DNA of 35,095 nucleotides from a virus, in the IMG/VR virus record IMGVR_UViG_3300025645_000213, positions 1 to 35,095 of that record. One strand, given 5' to 3'. Below the pieces are notes generated by a model. That model was given only the letters and a program-made list of their open reading frames with translations, searched no databases and was not told where the DNA came from. Shown here piece by piece: positions 10,817 to 19,085 of this stretch; within the stretch, counting starts at the first letter, position 1, and each line of letters starts with the position of its first letter. Made by a program: the position numbers and the translations under genes.

Positions 10817-13800
10817 TTAGAGTCTCTGGTTTCGTAGTGTGACAAAGCCTTCCCATTCTGCACTTTGGAAAATACATGGGAGGTGTGTGTCATTAGTTAT
10901 TGTAATGTCTGTTTGACTTGCTTGTGATTGTATTCCTACTTCTTGCGTACCGTCTTGTACGACAGCAGAGTAACCTAACAAGTTATCTATTTGACCTAAT
11001 GTTCTACCTGTGAAGGTTGTCTTATTAGCATCTCTTCCTGTTGATGTTACATCTACCTCAAAGTAACCTGTGTCGTTAAAGTTAAAGGATACCTTACGTA
11101 GTTGCAGCCTAGCCATTCTAGTAGCGTCACCCTGAGCTGGTTTAAATAGCTGCTCAGACATCTGGTACTTAAATGTGTATGGCTGCCCTACATAGACGTA
11201 GTTGTTTACCGCAGCATCTGTTAAGTTACCGTCACCGTTATGGTCTAGTATTTCATTGTGTTGTCCGTTAAGGTAAGTTGATACTTTCTGACGTTCCTCT
11301 AAAGAATTACCTTGTCCTACTACTACACCTTTATGGTTAACAAACTGCGTATACTCATCAATACCCCACGTAGTCAAAGCTGCTGCTGACTGTGCGCCTA
11401 GGATATACTTTCTATGATCTAGGAGTACGTCTTGTTCAGAGCCTCTAACTAGTCCCTCAGTTGCTGTTATAGATAAAGAGTTTATACCAAACCGTACATT
11501 AGACGCACTAGAGCGCATAATAATATTCGTATAGACATTATCAGTAGGTTGAGGGTCTATGACAACAGTGTACGAGCTGTACGAGCTGCCTGATATAGTC
11601 ACTGGTGTGAGTTCAACCATAGGGTTTGCATTAGGATATGGAGCATTCTCTAACGTGAATGTTATGTCTGTTGAACCACCAAAAGGACATCGAGCATTAA
11701 AGGTTAACACAGCCCCGTAAGGTGCTTGGATGCGGTAGCTTGCACTAGCCGTTGATGCCCAACCACCCCATGATTGCCTATTAGATGGGTTTATGTAGTT
11801 TATAGTGTCATAATCAGTACCACCAAAACTGTCTATTATGTAAATTAGACTGGCAGAGCTAGTGGGAGTTTCCGTAACAGTAATAGCAGAGCTAGAACCT
11901 GTTAAAGACATCTTCTCATAACTACCATCGGTAAAGGTAAAGTATAAGTCAGCGTTATTAAAAGCAACATGGGCAATACTTTTACTAAACGTCCATTTAG
12001 ACCAAGAACTTTGTAGCCGCTCTTGTGAGGAGTTATACCACTTATAAACGTAGCACTCTTTCTTATTACTAGAAGTAAGAGCTACAAGCATATCCTCGTT
12101 AGAAGATGCTGCAAACTCTCTGATGTTGCCTGTAAGATACTCTGGTACGTGTGATGTAATATCTACAGCGTCTTTAATTTCTGTATCATCTCTTGTGAAG
12201 AACTCTCGTACTCCTGCATAGCCGCCTGATTTAGTAGCAAAGAATACACTGTTACCAGCACCAACAGGTGAGGTTGTTAAATCACACTCATACTTCGTTG
12301 ATTGGTCTACTGTTACTTCCGCTGGTGTTAATAACTGGGAAGCAGATAGAGTAAACTGGTTGAGGTTTGAGAACAGTAGTAAGTTATCCTGAATAGGCAC
12401 AGCCGCTTTAAGTTCCGATACTTCGTTCTGACTGACTGCTACATCAATAGGATCAGAGTCAAGTAGTGTACGTACTGTTGTACGCCAGAAGTTGTAGTAA
12501 CCACTAGCTTCACTAAAGATTACATTTTCTCCTGCAAGAACACCTAAGCGGTTTCTGTGAAAGAATATGTCTTGTATCTTTTGCCCAACAAAACTAGGAG
12601 CAGGGTTAGTGTTATCATCACCAGCCTTACGGCTCTGCCATTGATTGCCTTCCTCTTCAGTACCTTTACCAAAGGTAAAACTAAGGTCAGCGTTTTGTCT
12701 CAACGTGTGTGGCATTGTACTAAGGTCGAAGTCGTTCTGTAAGTTGTACGCTACAGTTTCTTTCCAGTAACCAGCACCAGCTTCACCTGTAAAGACAACA
12801 TGGAAGTCATCTTCTTTCTTCTGGTTATCTCCAACTACGCCTAATCTAAAACCGTTCTCGCATTGGTTAGGTAAGTCTGTAAATGATTTAGCGTTACCTT
12901 TAAATGCTTTAAGGTTAACACCACCGTCATCATCTGTAACTTGGATGTCAAAGTCACGAACATTACCGCTGTCTTTAGGAGTGTTGATAATAAAGTAAGG
13001 CTCATCGTTAGATGTCTCTGGAGAAATAAAACCATGAGTAGAGGAGCTGTTGGCTGTATAAAGAACCCTACCCGCAGCTCTAACCCTTAAGCCCTGTTGT
13101 GGGTTTATAAGTTGTGTTGCATAAACAGGAAACCTAATCTTGTTGCTGCTAACTACGCTCCAACCGTTAAGTTCGTAAGCTGTACCTGTGTTAGTTCTGT
13201 AAGGTATTGTAACTCCACCAACTTGAACAATATATTTACCATCTTCAGCGTTTGTAGTTGTTATAGTAACACCTGTAACAGTTGCATCATACGCTACAAT
13301 ATTAGCGTTTTCAGCTCCGTATGCTTGGAAATTAGATATAACTGTGCTACCTAATTCATTGTCTATCTCTTCCCGTAGACATGGATTAGTGTTCCTTGTT
13401 TCTGATATAACACTAGATACCTTAAGACCGTCTGAGTTTATTTCATGGTCATCAGAGGCAGTCTCTGTTATTTGTTTAACTGTTGTATGTTCAGCATCTG
13501 GGTTAAGGGTGTTTGCTTTAGAGGTCATTCTAACAGTATATTGTCTACCGTAGTTAACACTCTTAAGATAAACCAAAGCTTGGTTAAGGTCGTTTGAGGG
13601 GTTTCTAATATCTGACAGTGCTACTGTCTTACCTTTGTTAACAATAAACGTAGCATCAGCAACAGAGGTAGATGTAATATCTGAAGGTGTCGTTGGTAGA
13701 TAAGCAGTTGCGGCAATGTTGTCCGTATTGTTAGAATTAGAAATTGCGTTACCGTTTGCTAACCAACTACCATGACCTGATTGGTATCGTAAGTTACCAG

Positions 13801-14134
13801 CGATGTCGTAAACGTGTACTATTTTTCCTGACGTAATGATAACATGGTATTGTTCATCATCACTTCGTTTGTAAGTGTGGAAAAATGCTGTCTCTAAACC
13901 TGATAAATTTACATAGTCTGATCTATTGTTTAGGTTTGTAGCGCTATTACTAGTAGACGAACTAAGACACTTTAACTGTTTTAAAAACTTTGTAGGTGGG
14001 CGTTTCTTAAGACCATCAACCACATCTGAGAAACCGTTTTCCTGTACTTCTCCCTGACTCTCTAATCGTAGAGCTGCGGGCTGTTGGCTAACCCCGTTAA
14101 TGAGGTTAGGTATGTTCTTAGAAACTAGAGCCAT
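10817..14134 (-). CDS. Tail tubular protein B (T7 gp12-like)
   Basis: The N-terminus (MALVSKNIPNLINGVSQQPA) is a signature of the gp12 nozzle family, as is the later GNPVGAGNSVFFATKSGGY-type region (seen here as TTSPVGAGNSVFFATKSGG). The protein forms the tail nozzle in a hexameric ring under gp11. At 1105 residues it is about 300 longer than T7 gp12 (794). Part of the excess is Thr/Ser/Asn-rich beta sequence near residues 740-880, which could be an inserted domain. The C-terminus (EWEGFVTLRNQRL) closes in the usual way. It overlaps the end of the gp11-like gene by 17 bases. Confidence 0.93.
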   Translation of the reverse strand: MALVSKNIPNLINGVSQQPAALRLESQGEVQENGFSDVVDGLKKRPPTKFLKQLKCLSSSTSNSATNLNNRSDYVNLSGLETAFFHTYKRSDDEQYHVIITSGKIVHVYDIAGNLRYQSGHGSWLANGNAISNSNNTDNIAATAYLPTTPSDITSTSVADATFIVNKGKTVALSDIRNPSNDLNQALVYLKSVNYGRQYTVRMTSKANTLNPDAEHTTVKQITETASDDHEINSDGLKVSSVISETRNTNPCLREEIDNELGSTVISNFQAYGAENANIVAYDATVTGVTITTTNAEDGKYIVQVGGVTIPYRTNTGTAYELNGWSVVSSNKIRFPVYATQLINPQQGLRVRAAGRVLYTANSSSTHGFISPETSNDEPYFIINTPKDSGNVRDFDIQVTDDDGGVNLKAFKGNAKSFTDLPNQCENGFRLGVVGDNQKKEDDFHVVFTGEAGAGYWKETVAYNLQNDFDLSTMPHTLRQNADLSFTFGKGTEEEGNQWQSRKAGDDNTNPAPSFVGQKIQDIFFHRNRLGVLAGENVIFSEASGYYNFWRTTVRTLLDSDPIDVAVSQNEVSELKAAVPIQDNLLLFSNLNQFTLSASQLLTPAEVTVDQSTKYECDLTTSPVGAGNSVFFATKSGGYAGVREFFTRDDTEIKDAVDITSHVPEYLTGNIREFAASSNEDMLVALTSSNKKECYVYKWYNSSQERLQSSWSKWTFSKSIAHVAFNNADLYFTFTDGSYEKMSLTGSSSAITVTETPTSSASLIYIIDSFGGTDYDTINYINPSNRQSWGGWASTASASYRIQAPYGAVLTFNARCPFGGSTDITFTLENAPYPNANPMVELTPVTISGSSYSSYTVVIDPQPTDNVYTNIIMRSSASNVRFGINSLSITATEGLVRGSEQDVLLDHRKYILGAQSAAALTTWGIDEYTQFVNHKGVVVGQGNSLEERQKVSTYLNGQHNEILDHNGDGNLTDAAVNNYVYVGQPYTFKYQMSEQLFKPAQGDATRMARLQLRKVSFNFNDTGYFEVDVTSTGRDANKTTFTGRTLGQIDNLLGYSAVVQDGTQEVGIQSQASQTDITITNDTHLPCIFQSAEWEGFVTLRNQRL

Positions 14135-14732
14135 TACGTATCACCTTTGTTCCAATAGAACGATCAAGGACACTGGCTGTGCCGTAATCGTCAAATATGT
14201 TATAGTCACCGTTGTCCCCTTCCATCTCTCTCAGGGCAAACAAGGCTTCTTGTTCGTCATTCCTGTTCATAGCGGATAGGGTATCACTCCCTACAACTCT
14301 CTCTTGAAAGATGCGGGCTGATTTAACAGTAATGTATCGTCTCGCCACTTCGGGCAAGTCCGTGAAATCTAATAAGACAACCACATCAAAGGATAGGTCT
14401 TTGCCTATGTTAAAGGTGTGTTGTCGTTTGTCGTATATTCTGCTACCACGTTGAATGTACTCATTCTTAGAACTTCTGTACTTTGATGTAGAGTCAGCTC
14501 TAAGGACATTCTGTGGAAGATTGATGTTGCCGTCTGAGTCAGCAACAATAGGATAATTAAGTTCGGTGTTGAAGTTCCAGCCCATAGCTTGAATACTTCT
14601 TGAAACTTCATTGAGTATAGTCTCAGCAGTTTCAGCATCTACAAGACCAGAACTCAAAGAGTTAACTGGAGCTTCACCGATAGTAGAAAGCATTGAGTTT
14701 ACTGCTTCTATTTTAGATGTAGGAGTTGTCAT
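14118..14732 (-). CDS. Tail tubular protein A (T7 gp11-like)
   Basis: From the ATG at 14732 the product is 204 residues (T7 gp11 is 196). Motifs of the family are present: AVNSMLSTIGEAPVNSLSSG, then EVSRSIQAMGWNFNTE, then FTDLPEVARRYITVKSARIFQE. The protein is the adaptor ring between portal and nozzle. The open frame reaches 14786, but those extra codons run through a terminator stem. The ATG at 14732 has GAGG a few bases upstream and is preferred. The gene lies just after a terminator, as gene 11 does after T-phi in T7, so it is probably expressed by read-through. Confidence 0.93.
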   Translation of the reverse strand: MTTPTSKIEAVNSMLSTIGEAPVNSLSSGLVDAETAETILNEVSRSIQAMGWNFNTELNYPIVADSDGNINLPQNVLRADSTSKYRSSKNEYIQRGSRIYDKRQHTFNIGKDLSFDVVVLLDFTDLPEVARRYITVKSARIFQERVVGSDTLSAMNRNDEQEALFALREMEGDNGDYNIFDDYGTASVLDRSIGTKVIRNGSSF

Positions 14733-14745
14733 ATTTACCTCAATG

Positions 14746-14780
14746 AAAAAATAAAGAGAGACACCCCCCGAAGGAGGTGT
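14746..14780 (-). terminator. Intrinsic terminator after capsid gene (T-phi-like)
   Basis: On the minus strand ACACCTCC and GGGGGTGT pair around a UUCG loop, with one U-G wobble, and the stem can extend through GAG/CTC with a bulged A. The U-rich tract TTTATTTTTT follows. It lies directly downstream of the capsid gene, the place of the T7 late terminator T-phi. Confidence 0.85.
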
Positions 14781-14795
14781 TCTCAAAAGATACAG

Positions 14796-15827
14796 TTATG
14801 CTACTAGAGCGATAGCTGATTTGTTACGTAGTACGTTATGACCCATTGCATATTTAGCAACCATCAAAGTACCTTGACGTTCGATCTGATACTCAGACTC
14901 AACACCAAGATCAAGTAGCTTAACAGTAGCAGCAGCGTCTTTAGTGAACATAAGTCCCTTAAGATCAGCGTCACGACCTGCATAAGCAGTAGCTCTGTTT
15001 GCTTCGTTAGCACCTGAAGGTGTGTCAGTTGATTGTGCATCAATCGGTAAGTGGTTAGACATAAAGATTTTAACACCACCAACAGTCGGAACTTGACCAG
15101 TTGCAACGCTACCGTTACCACCGAAGTCACGGTTGATAGCTGTAGAGTCAGCACCTAGAAGTAGGTAGTAAGTTTCTGGGTTCAGAACACAATACTTCTC
15201 ACCAGTTACATCGTGCTTGTCGAAAGTTTCTAAAGCTTTGATGATACCGTTAACAACGTCCTGCGCTACTGCACCAGAAGTGCCTTCAGCAGCTACAGTC
15301 TTAATGTCAATCTTACCTTTAGCACCAGTAGCACCAGCAGATAGATTAGCAAAGTCACCGTTAGTCCACTGAGCTTCTTGGTCACCGTTACCAGTACCAG
15401 TCGCAGCAGAGTAGATTGTTGAGAAGATGTTTCTGTCAGCAGCGTTAGCTAGGGCATTCCCCATTTCGGCACTATAAATCGACCTGACATCATAATGGTT
15501 CATGGCATCGTCAATTTTCGGCACAAATGCTGAAGAAACTAACAAGTCATCTACAGTTACTGTGATTTCACTAGCAGGTACTGAACCACCAAAGATGGTT
15601 TCGCCCGCTGAGTGATATGCAGCAGTAGTAGTTCCGATAGATGGGAACTGAGCTGACTTACCACTGTTGATTGTGCGAACTCTGTGAAGAGGCATCGCAA
15701 TGTTTTTTTCTTCAAAAGCAGTTAGGACTTCACCTGAGAACTGCTTGAGGAATAAAGCTCGCTTATCAGCACCTGAGCCTTTACCTAATCGAGATACACT
15801 CGCTTCTGTTGTACTATTCCAAGACAT
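14796..15827 (-). CDS. Major capsid protein (T7 gp10-like)
   Basis: The 343-residue product is almost the length of T7 gp10A (345). Family features include FLKQFSGEVLTAFEEKNI near residue 27, SGKSAQFPSIGTTTAAYH, and a C-terminal AKYAMGHNVLRNKSAIALV. It builds the icosahedral HK97-fold shell. A 156-base gap precedes it, with the scaffold terminator and a putative promoter; a terminator follows it. This isolates the gene as a strong, separate transcription unit, as expected for the most abundant virion protein. The ribosome site AAGG lies 9 bases before the ATG. No frameshifted longer form comparable to gp10B is evident. Confidence 0.95.
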   Translation of the reverse strand: MSWNSTTEASVSRLGKGSGADKRALFLKQFSGEVLTAFEEKNIAMPLHRVRTINSGKSAQFPSIGTTTAAYHSAGETIFGGSVPASEITVTVDDLLVSSAFVPKIDDAMNHYDVRSIYSAEMGNALANAADRNIFSTIYSAATGTGNGDQEAQWTNGDFANLSAGATGAKGKIDIKTVAAEGTSGAVAQDVVNGIIKALETFDKHDVTGEKYCVLNPETYYLLLGADSTAINRDFGGNGSVATGQVPTVGGVKIFMSNHLPIDAQSTDTPSGANEANRATAYAGRDADLKGLMFTKDAAATVKLLDLGVESEYQIERQGTLMVAKYAMGHNVLRNKSAIALVA

Positions 15828-15952
15828 AATATTTACCTTTTGTTAAATGTTTAAATGAATGTTTAATGTTTAGTCACTTAACACTTAATCTTTCCGCTTA
15901 GATTGTCCCCGCAGGGGTCAAAGGTAATTAATTCTGTGTTTCGTTACTTTTT
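15828..15952 (-). promoter_or_regulatory. Capsid-gene leader, probable phage promoter region
   Basis: This gap follows the scaffold terminator and holds no gene. It has a short CCCC-TGC-GGGG hairpin (15907-15917) and an AT-rich segment with AAACATTAAACATT on the minus strand (15858-15871). A similar AAACATAAACATT lies upstream of the SSB gene (27064-27076). The layout suggests a promoter for the phage RNA polymerase, but the promoter itself is not proven. Confidence 0.4.
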
Positions 15953-15974
15953 AAAAAAGCCCCCCGAAGAGGGC
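15953..15974 (-). terminator. Intrinsic terminator after scaffold gene
   Basis: On the minus strand GCCCTC and GGGGGC pair around a UUCG loop with one U-G wobble, followed by TTTTTT. It lies 9 bases after the scaffold stop codon and closely resembles the terminator after the capsid gene. Confidence 0.85.
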
Positions 15975-15983
15975 ATAAAGAGA

Positions 15984-16778
15984 CTATTGTACGTTGCTAC
16001 GCTCTAACTTAGAGGTAACAGACTGACGGTATGCTGGATCACTCTGGTATCGAGGGTCTCTCATAGCCGTGGTCACTTCTGCCCATGAGCTATAAACACC
16101 GCCTGTTGAGTTACTGGATTGTCCTTCTATTAAAGAAGGGTCTGTACCCTCAGCAGTTTGATACTTAGATTGTAATCCTTGTACAGCCAGCTTGACCATA
16201 TCAATGTCTCCAGAACCTACAGCACGATCAAAGGCAGCGATTTCAGTTTGACTGAGGTTATCGCCAGCCCATGAAGTCATTTGCTGATAAGATTCTTCAC
16301 CGCCTACGCTTTCGTAAACAGCAGTTTGGTAGTTGTTGGCTAGAGCCTCTTGACCCTGTATCCAACTATTAACCAAATCTTGAGAGAAACCAGCGTCTGC
16401 TAACTTAGTGTAAGCATCATCTGATAACCCTCCAGTTTCGTCATACTCTCCTTGAAGAGAGTCGAAGTTAACACCAGCGGCTTCTACTGCTTCTCTAACT
16501 TCACCGCCACTAGGTTGTTCATTTGTTTCTAATTCTGTACTTTGTTCATCTTGGGAAACAGTCTCTTCTTCTTTCTGACTCCCTCCCATTTTTTTCTCCA
16601 AATTTTGATAGGCGTTTGCCATATCTTCTGGAGATTTAAACTTCTCTGGCAACCAATCAGGACGCTCTTCCTTATCAGGATTATTGTTAGCTTCTAGTTG
16701 TTCACCTTTGGCAATCATCGCATCTATGTGCGCTTGTGATTCACCTTGTTCTTCATGTGTGTTTAATTCATCTGTCAT
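15984..16778 (-). CDS. Capsid scaffolding protein (T7 gp9-like)
   Basis: The 264-residue, strongly acidic product lies between portal and capsid genes, as T7 gene 9 does (307 residues). It contains the DWLPEKFKSPEDMANAYQNLEKK stretch characteristic of podoviral scaffolds, then a Glu/Gln-rich disordered region (about 70-100). The C-terminal part has SSWAEVTTAMRDPRYQSDPAY, the helical capsid-binding end of the family. Scaffold drives procapsid assembly and leaves before or during DNA packaging. The ATG at 16778 is preceded by AAAGAGA. Confidence 0.93.
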   Translation of the reverse strand: MTDELNTHEEQGESQAHIDAMIAKGEQLEANNNPDKEERPDWLPEKFKSPEDMANAYQNLEKKMGGSQKEEETVSQDEQSTELETNEQPSGGEVREAVEAAGVNFDSLQGEYDETGGLSDDAYTKLADAGFSQDLVNSWIQGQEALANNYQTAVYESVGGEESYQQMTSWAGDNLSQTEIAAFDRAVGSGDIDMVKLAVQGLQSKYQTAEGTDPSLIEGQSSNSTGGVYSSWAEVTTAMRDPRYQSDPAYRQSVTSKLERSNVQ

Positions 16779-16795
16779 AATAGTCTCTTTTAGGT

Positions 16796-18349
16796 TTACT
16801 CTTCTACTGGTTGCTGTTGAGCAGCGTCAGCCATGCCTTTAACAGCAGGGGCTACGCCCTTCTCTGCCATTGCCATCATCTGTTGTTGCTGCATCATCTG
16901 TTCTTGCTGTTGTTGCTCTTGCATCTTCTGTTCATCAGACTTTACTAGTCCTTGAGTGTCAATACCAAGAGAAGCTCCAAGACGATCTAAGTAGTCACCA
17001 ATGTTTAATTCACTTTGGATAACTTCCTGACCAAGGGGTTGAAGCATTTGTAAGAACTGGCTTAACTTGTTTAAGTCCTGACCACGACCAAGAGCCTCAA
17101 GACCAGTTACGATCTGCGGCTTAAGCGTGTCTTTAGGGAACTTAGGCATCTTGCCTTCCTTCTGCATCTTCGCAAGCAGGAGGTTGACGAGGGGAACTTG
17201 GAACTCTTGTGATAGTACAGAGTAGATACCACCAAGAGCGGTCTCTAGTTCCTGTGCCATGTAGCGTACTTCCTCAGCAGTAACTCGTTCAGCTTGTCGC
17301 TGTACAGAACTGTTCAGTAGAAAGGCAAAAGACAAACGCTCTGTTATAGAGTTCATGGTCTCTTGCGCTACACGGAAGTCGTTAAACTTGTTAGCTTGTA
17401 AAGTAGTTACATCGTTAGCATCGCCTGAGACAATACCACCATTAGGTGCGTCTGCAATGCTTCGTATCTTTGTAGTACCGTTTGGTCTAACCATAAAGAG
17501 AAGTTTAGCACTTGCTGCACTACCTTCTACGATAGCACCTGTTAAGGCTTCTAACGATTTTAAATCACCAACAATTTCTTCACAGAAAGAACGACCATAG
17601 TCGCTACCATCTACAGCAATAAATCGTAGTGCCATCCAAGGTAGTTTATCTTCAGTGTAAGTACCTTTGGTGCTAGGTATCATAATGTTGTGTACTTCTT
17701 GATGTACTTCGTACTTCTTACCTACACGTTTAACGCAAGTAAATATATCACACTCCTTCTTATTAGTGTCTGCCTGATACTCAGGGTTTTCTAATAGTGT
17801 GCTTAGTACATCTTGGGGCAGTGCATCGTAAGCTACTGTTTCCTTAGTGATGATCTTCAGGATGTTGCCCATAGTGTCACGCTGGGTTACATAACGATCA
17901 AGTCTAAAGACTTTCATACCACCTTTAGGGGGCATATGTACGAGAACATTACCAGACACAATGAGCTGCTTAAGAGCTTCAAAGGTTGGTACTCGAATAG
18001 CTTTTGATTCAATAACCTGTGTTGCTGATCTTTCGATACGAGCCAATGCTTCCTCTGCTTTACCTCTAGCGTCTCCACCCAACTCAACGAGATCATAATC
18101 ATCAATCGTTAGTCGGAAGAAAGCTTGGTTAGGGGGAAGCAGTGTCATCAGTAATTTAGATGCGAGGTTGTTAACGCCTCTAGCACCTACTGATTGGAAG
18201 GGGGTGTTGTACTGAGTAGACCCTGTATGTCCTTCAGGAGGCATAAGGGTGGGGATTGTTAACTCAGCACAACTTCTTGCTCTGGAAAGAAAAGCATCAC
18301 GATCTGCTGCCATGTTTTCATAGGTCTTGGCTATAGATTGATCGTGCAT
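16796..18349 (-). CDS. Head-tail connector / portal protein (T7 gp8-like)
   Basis: The 517-residue product is close to T7 gp8 (536). The N-terminus has LSRARSCAELTIPTLMPPEG followed by TPFQSVGARGVNNLASKLL, both hallmarks of the family. It forms the 12-subunit portal through which DNA is packaged and released. The C-terminal ~45 residues are rich in Gln and Met (QQQQEQMM, QQQQMM), a low-complexity tail that is frequent in related portals. The ATG at 18349 has AAGGAA just upstream, 11 bases after the preceding small gene. Confidence 0.95.
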   Translation of the reverse strand: MHDQSIAKTYENMAADRDAFLSRARSCAELTIPTLMPPEGHTGSTQYNTPFQSVGARGVNNLASKLLMTLLPPNQAFFRLTIDDYDLVELGGDARGKAEEALARIERSATQVIESKAIRVPTFEALKQLIVSGNVLVHMPPKGGMKVFRLDRYVTQRDTMGNILKIITKETVAYDALPQDVLSTLLENPEYQADTNKKECDIFTCVKRVGKKYEVHQEVHNIMIPSTKGTYTEDKLPWMALRFIAVDGSDYGRSFCEEIVGDLKSLEALTGAIVEGSAASAKLLFMVRPNGTTKIRSIADAPNGGIVSGDANDVTTLQANKFNDFRVAQETMNSITERLSFAFLLNSSVQRQAERVTAEEVRYMAQELETALGGIYSVLSQEFQVPLVNLLLAKMQKEGKMPKFPKDTLKPQIVTGLEALGRGQDLNKLSQFLQMLQPLGQEVIQSELNIGDYLDRLGASLGIDTQGLVKSDEQKMQEQQQQEQMMQQQQMMAMAEKGVAPAVKGMADAAQQQPVEE

Positions 18350-18360
18350 ATTTTGTTCCT

Positions 18361-18564
18361 TTAGAATCTACCACCGATATTCATACCAGTGTTAATATTA
18401 GTTTTTGGTTTAGTAGGTTTTGAGATAGGTTCTGGTTTTTTAATAGTCATGTCTGACATGGGAGCTTTAGGGGCGTTTGCATAACTATTGTTAAGCCTTT
18501 CCCGTGACTTTCTATCTTTACGGTCGTTGTACATCTTAGACATAACTAACTCTCCTGCACACAT
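18361..18564 (-). CDS. Small basic protein of unknown function upstream of portal
   Basis: The product is 67 residues from the ATG at 18564, which has AAGGAG six bases upstream; an inner ATG at 18543 with AGGAGA is an alternative and gives 60 residues. It is rich in Lys, Arg, Pro and Asn, with NDRKDRKSRERLNN near the N-terminus and a NTGMNIGGRF end. No domain is recognised. Its place between the gp7.3-like gene and the portal suggests a virion or assembly factor; the glycine-rich end resembles that of the neighbour. Confidence 0.7.
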   Translation of the reverse strand: MCAGELVMSKMYNDRKDRKSRERLNNSYANAPKAPMSDMTIKKPEPISKPTKPKTNINTGMNIGGRF

Positions 18565-18565
18565 C

Positions 18566-18790
18566 TTAAGCTCCTTTACTAATTTTCAAGCCTGTGCCAC
18601 TACCTGATCCTTTGTACTGTGCGCCTGAGCTGCCACGACCAAGTGTACTTTTAGCACCCTTACGTCTTTTCTTTAAACCTGTAGCATTTGAGTCTACAGC
18701 GTTCGCAAGTTCTGAGGGAGCTGCCTCTGGTGGAGGCGGTGCTACTACAGTTGGTGGAGGTGGTGGAGCTTTTGGGGTTGATAAACACAT
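18566..18790 (-). CDS. Tail assembly / host-range protein (T7 gp7.3-like)
   Basis: This 74-residue protein begins MCLSTPKAPPPPP, continues Pro-rich to about residue 26, and ends in a basic, Gly/Ser-rich tail (LKKRRKGAKSTLGRGSSGAQ). The tail resembles the end of T7 gp7.3 (RKKARAGGKKSLSVARSSGG), a small virion protein needed for tail assembly and adsorption that is encoded just before the portal. The starting Met-Cys is shared with several small podoviral virion proteins. The match is in composition and position, not over the full length. Confidence 0.65.
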   Translation of the reverse strand: MCLSTPKAPPPPPTVVAPPPPEAAPSELANAVDSNATGLKKRRKGAKSTLGRGSSGAQYKGSGSGTGLKISKGA

Positions 18791-18792
18791 AG

Positions 18793-18972
18793 TTAAATCT
18801 CTTCTGGTTGATCGTCATCTAGTATCATTTCCATACGTTGTATGACGGATTGTTGTCCTTGAAGAAAAGCTATATCGTTTTCTGATATACCTCTCCTGTT
18901 GGGTAATGTATTAGGAAAAAGTTTCCTTAAATACTCTATTAATTCTTTACTTATAAATACTTTTTTCTTCAT
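18793..18972 (-). CDS. Small protein of unknown function, first gene of the virion module
   Basis: This 59-residue ORF runs from an ATG at 18972 (GAGAG upstream) to a TAA at 18795, two bases before the next start. It begins MKKKVFISKELIEYLRKLFP, has GISENDIAFLQGQQSVIQRM in the middle and ends acidic (LDDDQPEEI). It is helical and soluble with no signal peptide. The FLQGQQxVI pattern is typical of small podoviral proteins in this slot, but I cannot name a function. It is the first gene after the replication/metabolism block. Confidence 0.7.
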   Translation of the reverse strand: MKKKVFISKELIEYLRKLFPNTLPNRRGISENDIAFLQGQQSVIQRMEMILDDDQPEEI

Positions 18973-19085
18973 CGTTACTCTCTATAGGGGGGGAATAGAG
19001 CCAGCCCAGTTATGACGGTAGATGCAGCCAGACGTTGGCGATGATGTGGAGGCACGTTACTACCTCCAACACCGTTATCCAATTT
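18973..19085 (-). promoter_or_regulatory. Gap between replication and virion modules, putative phage promoter and hairpins
   Basis: This 113-base gap has no gene. On the minus strand it has a TGGAGG/CCTCCA stem (19042-19063) and, next to the small gene's start, a CTCTAT/ATAGAG stem around a run of seven C. The minus strand reads CCCTATAGAGAG, similar to the T7 initiator CACTATAGGGAG. T7 has promoter phi6.5 and an RNase III site at the equivalent junction. Function here is inference. Confidence 0.4.
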
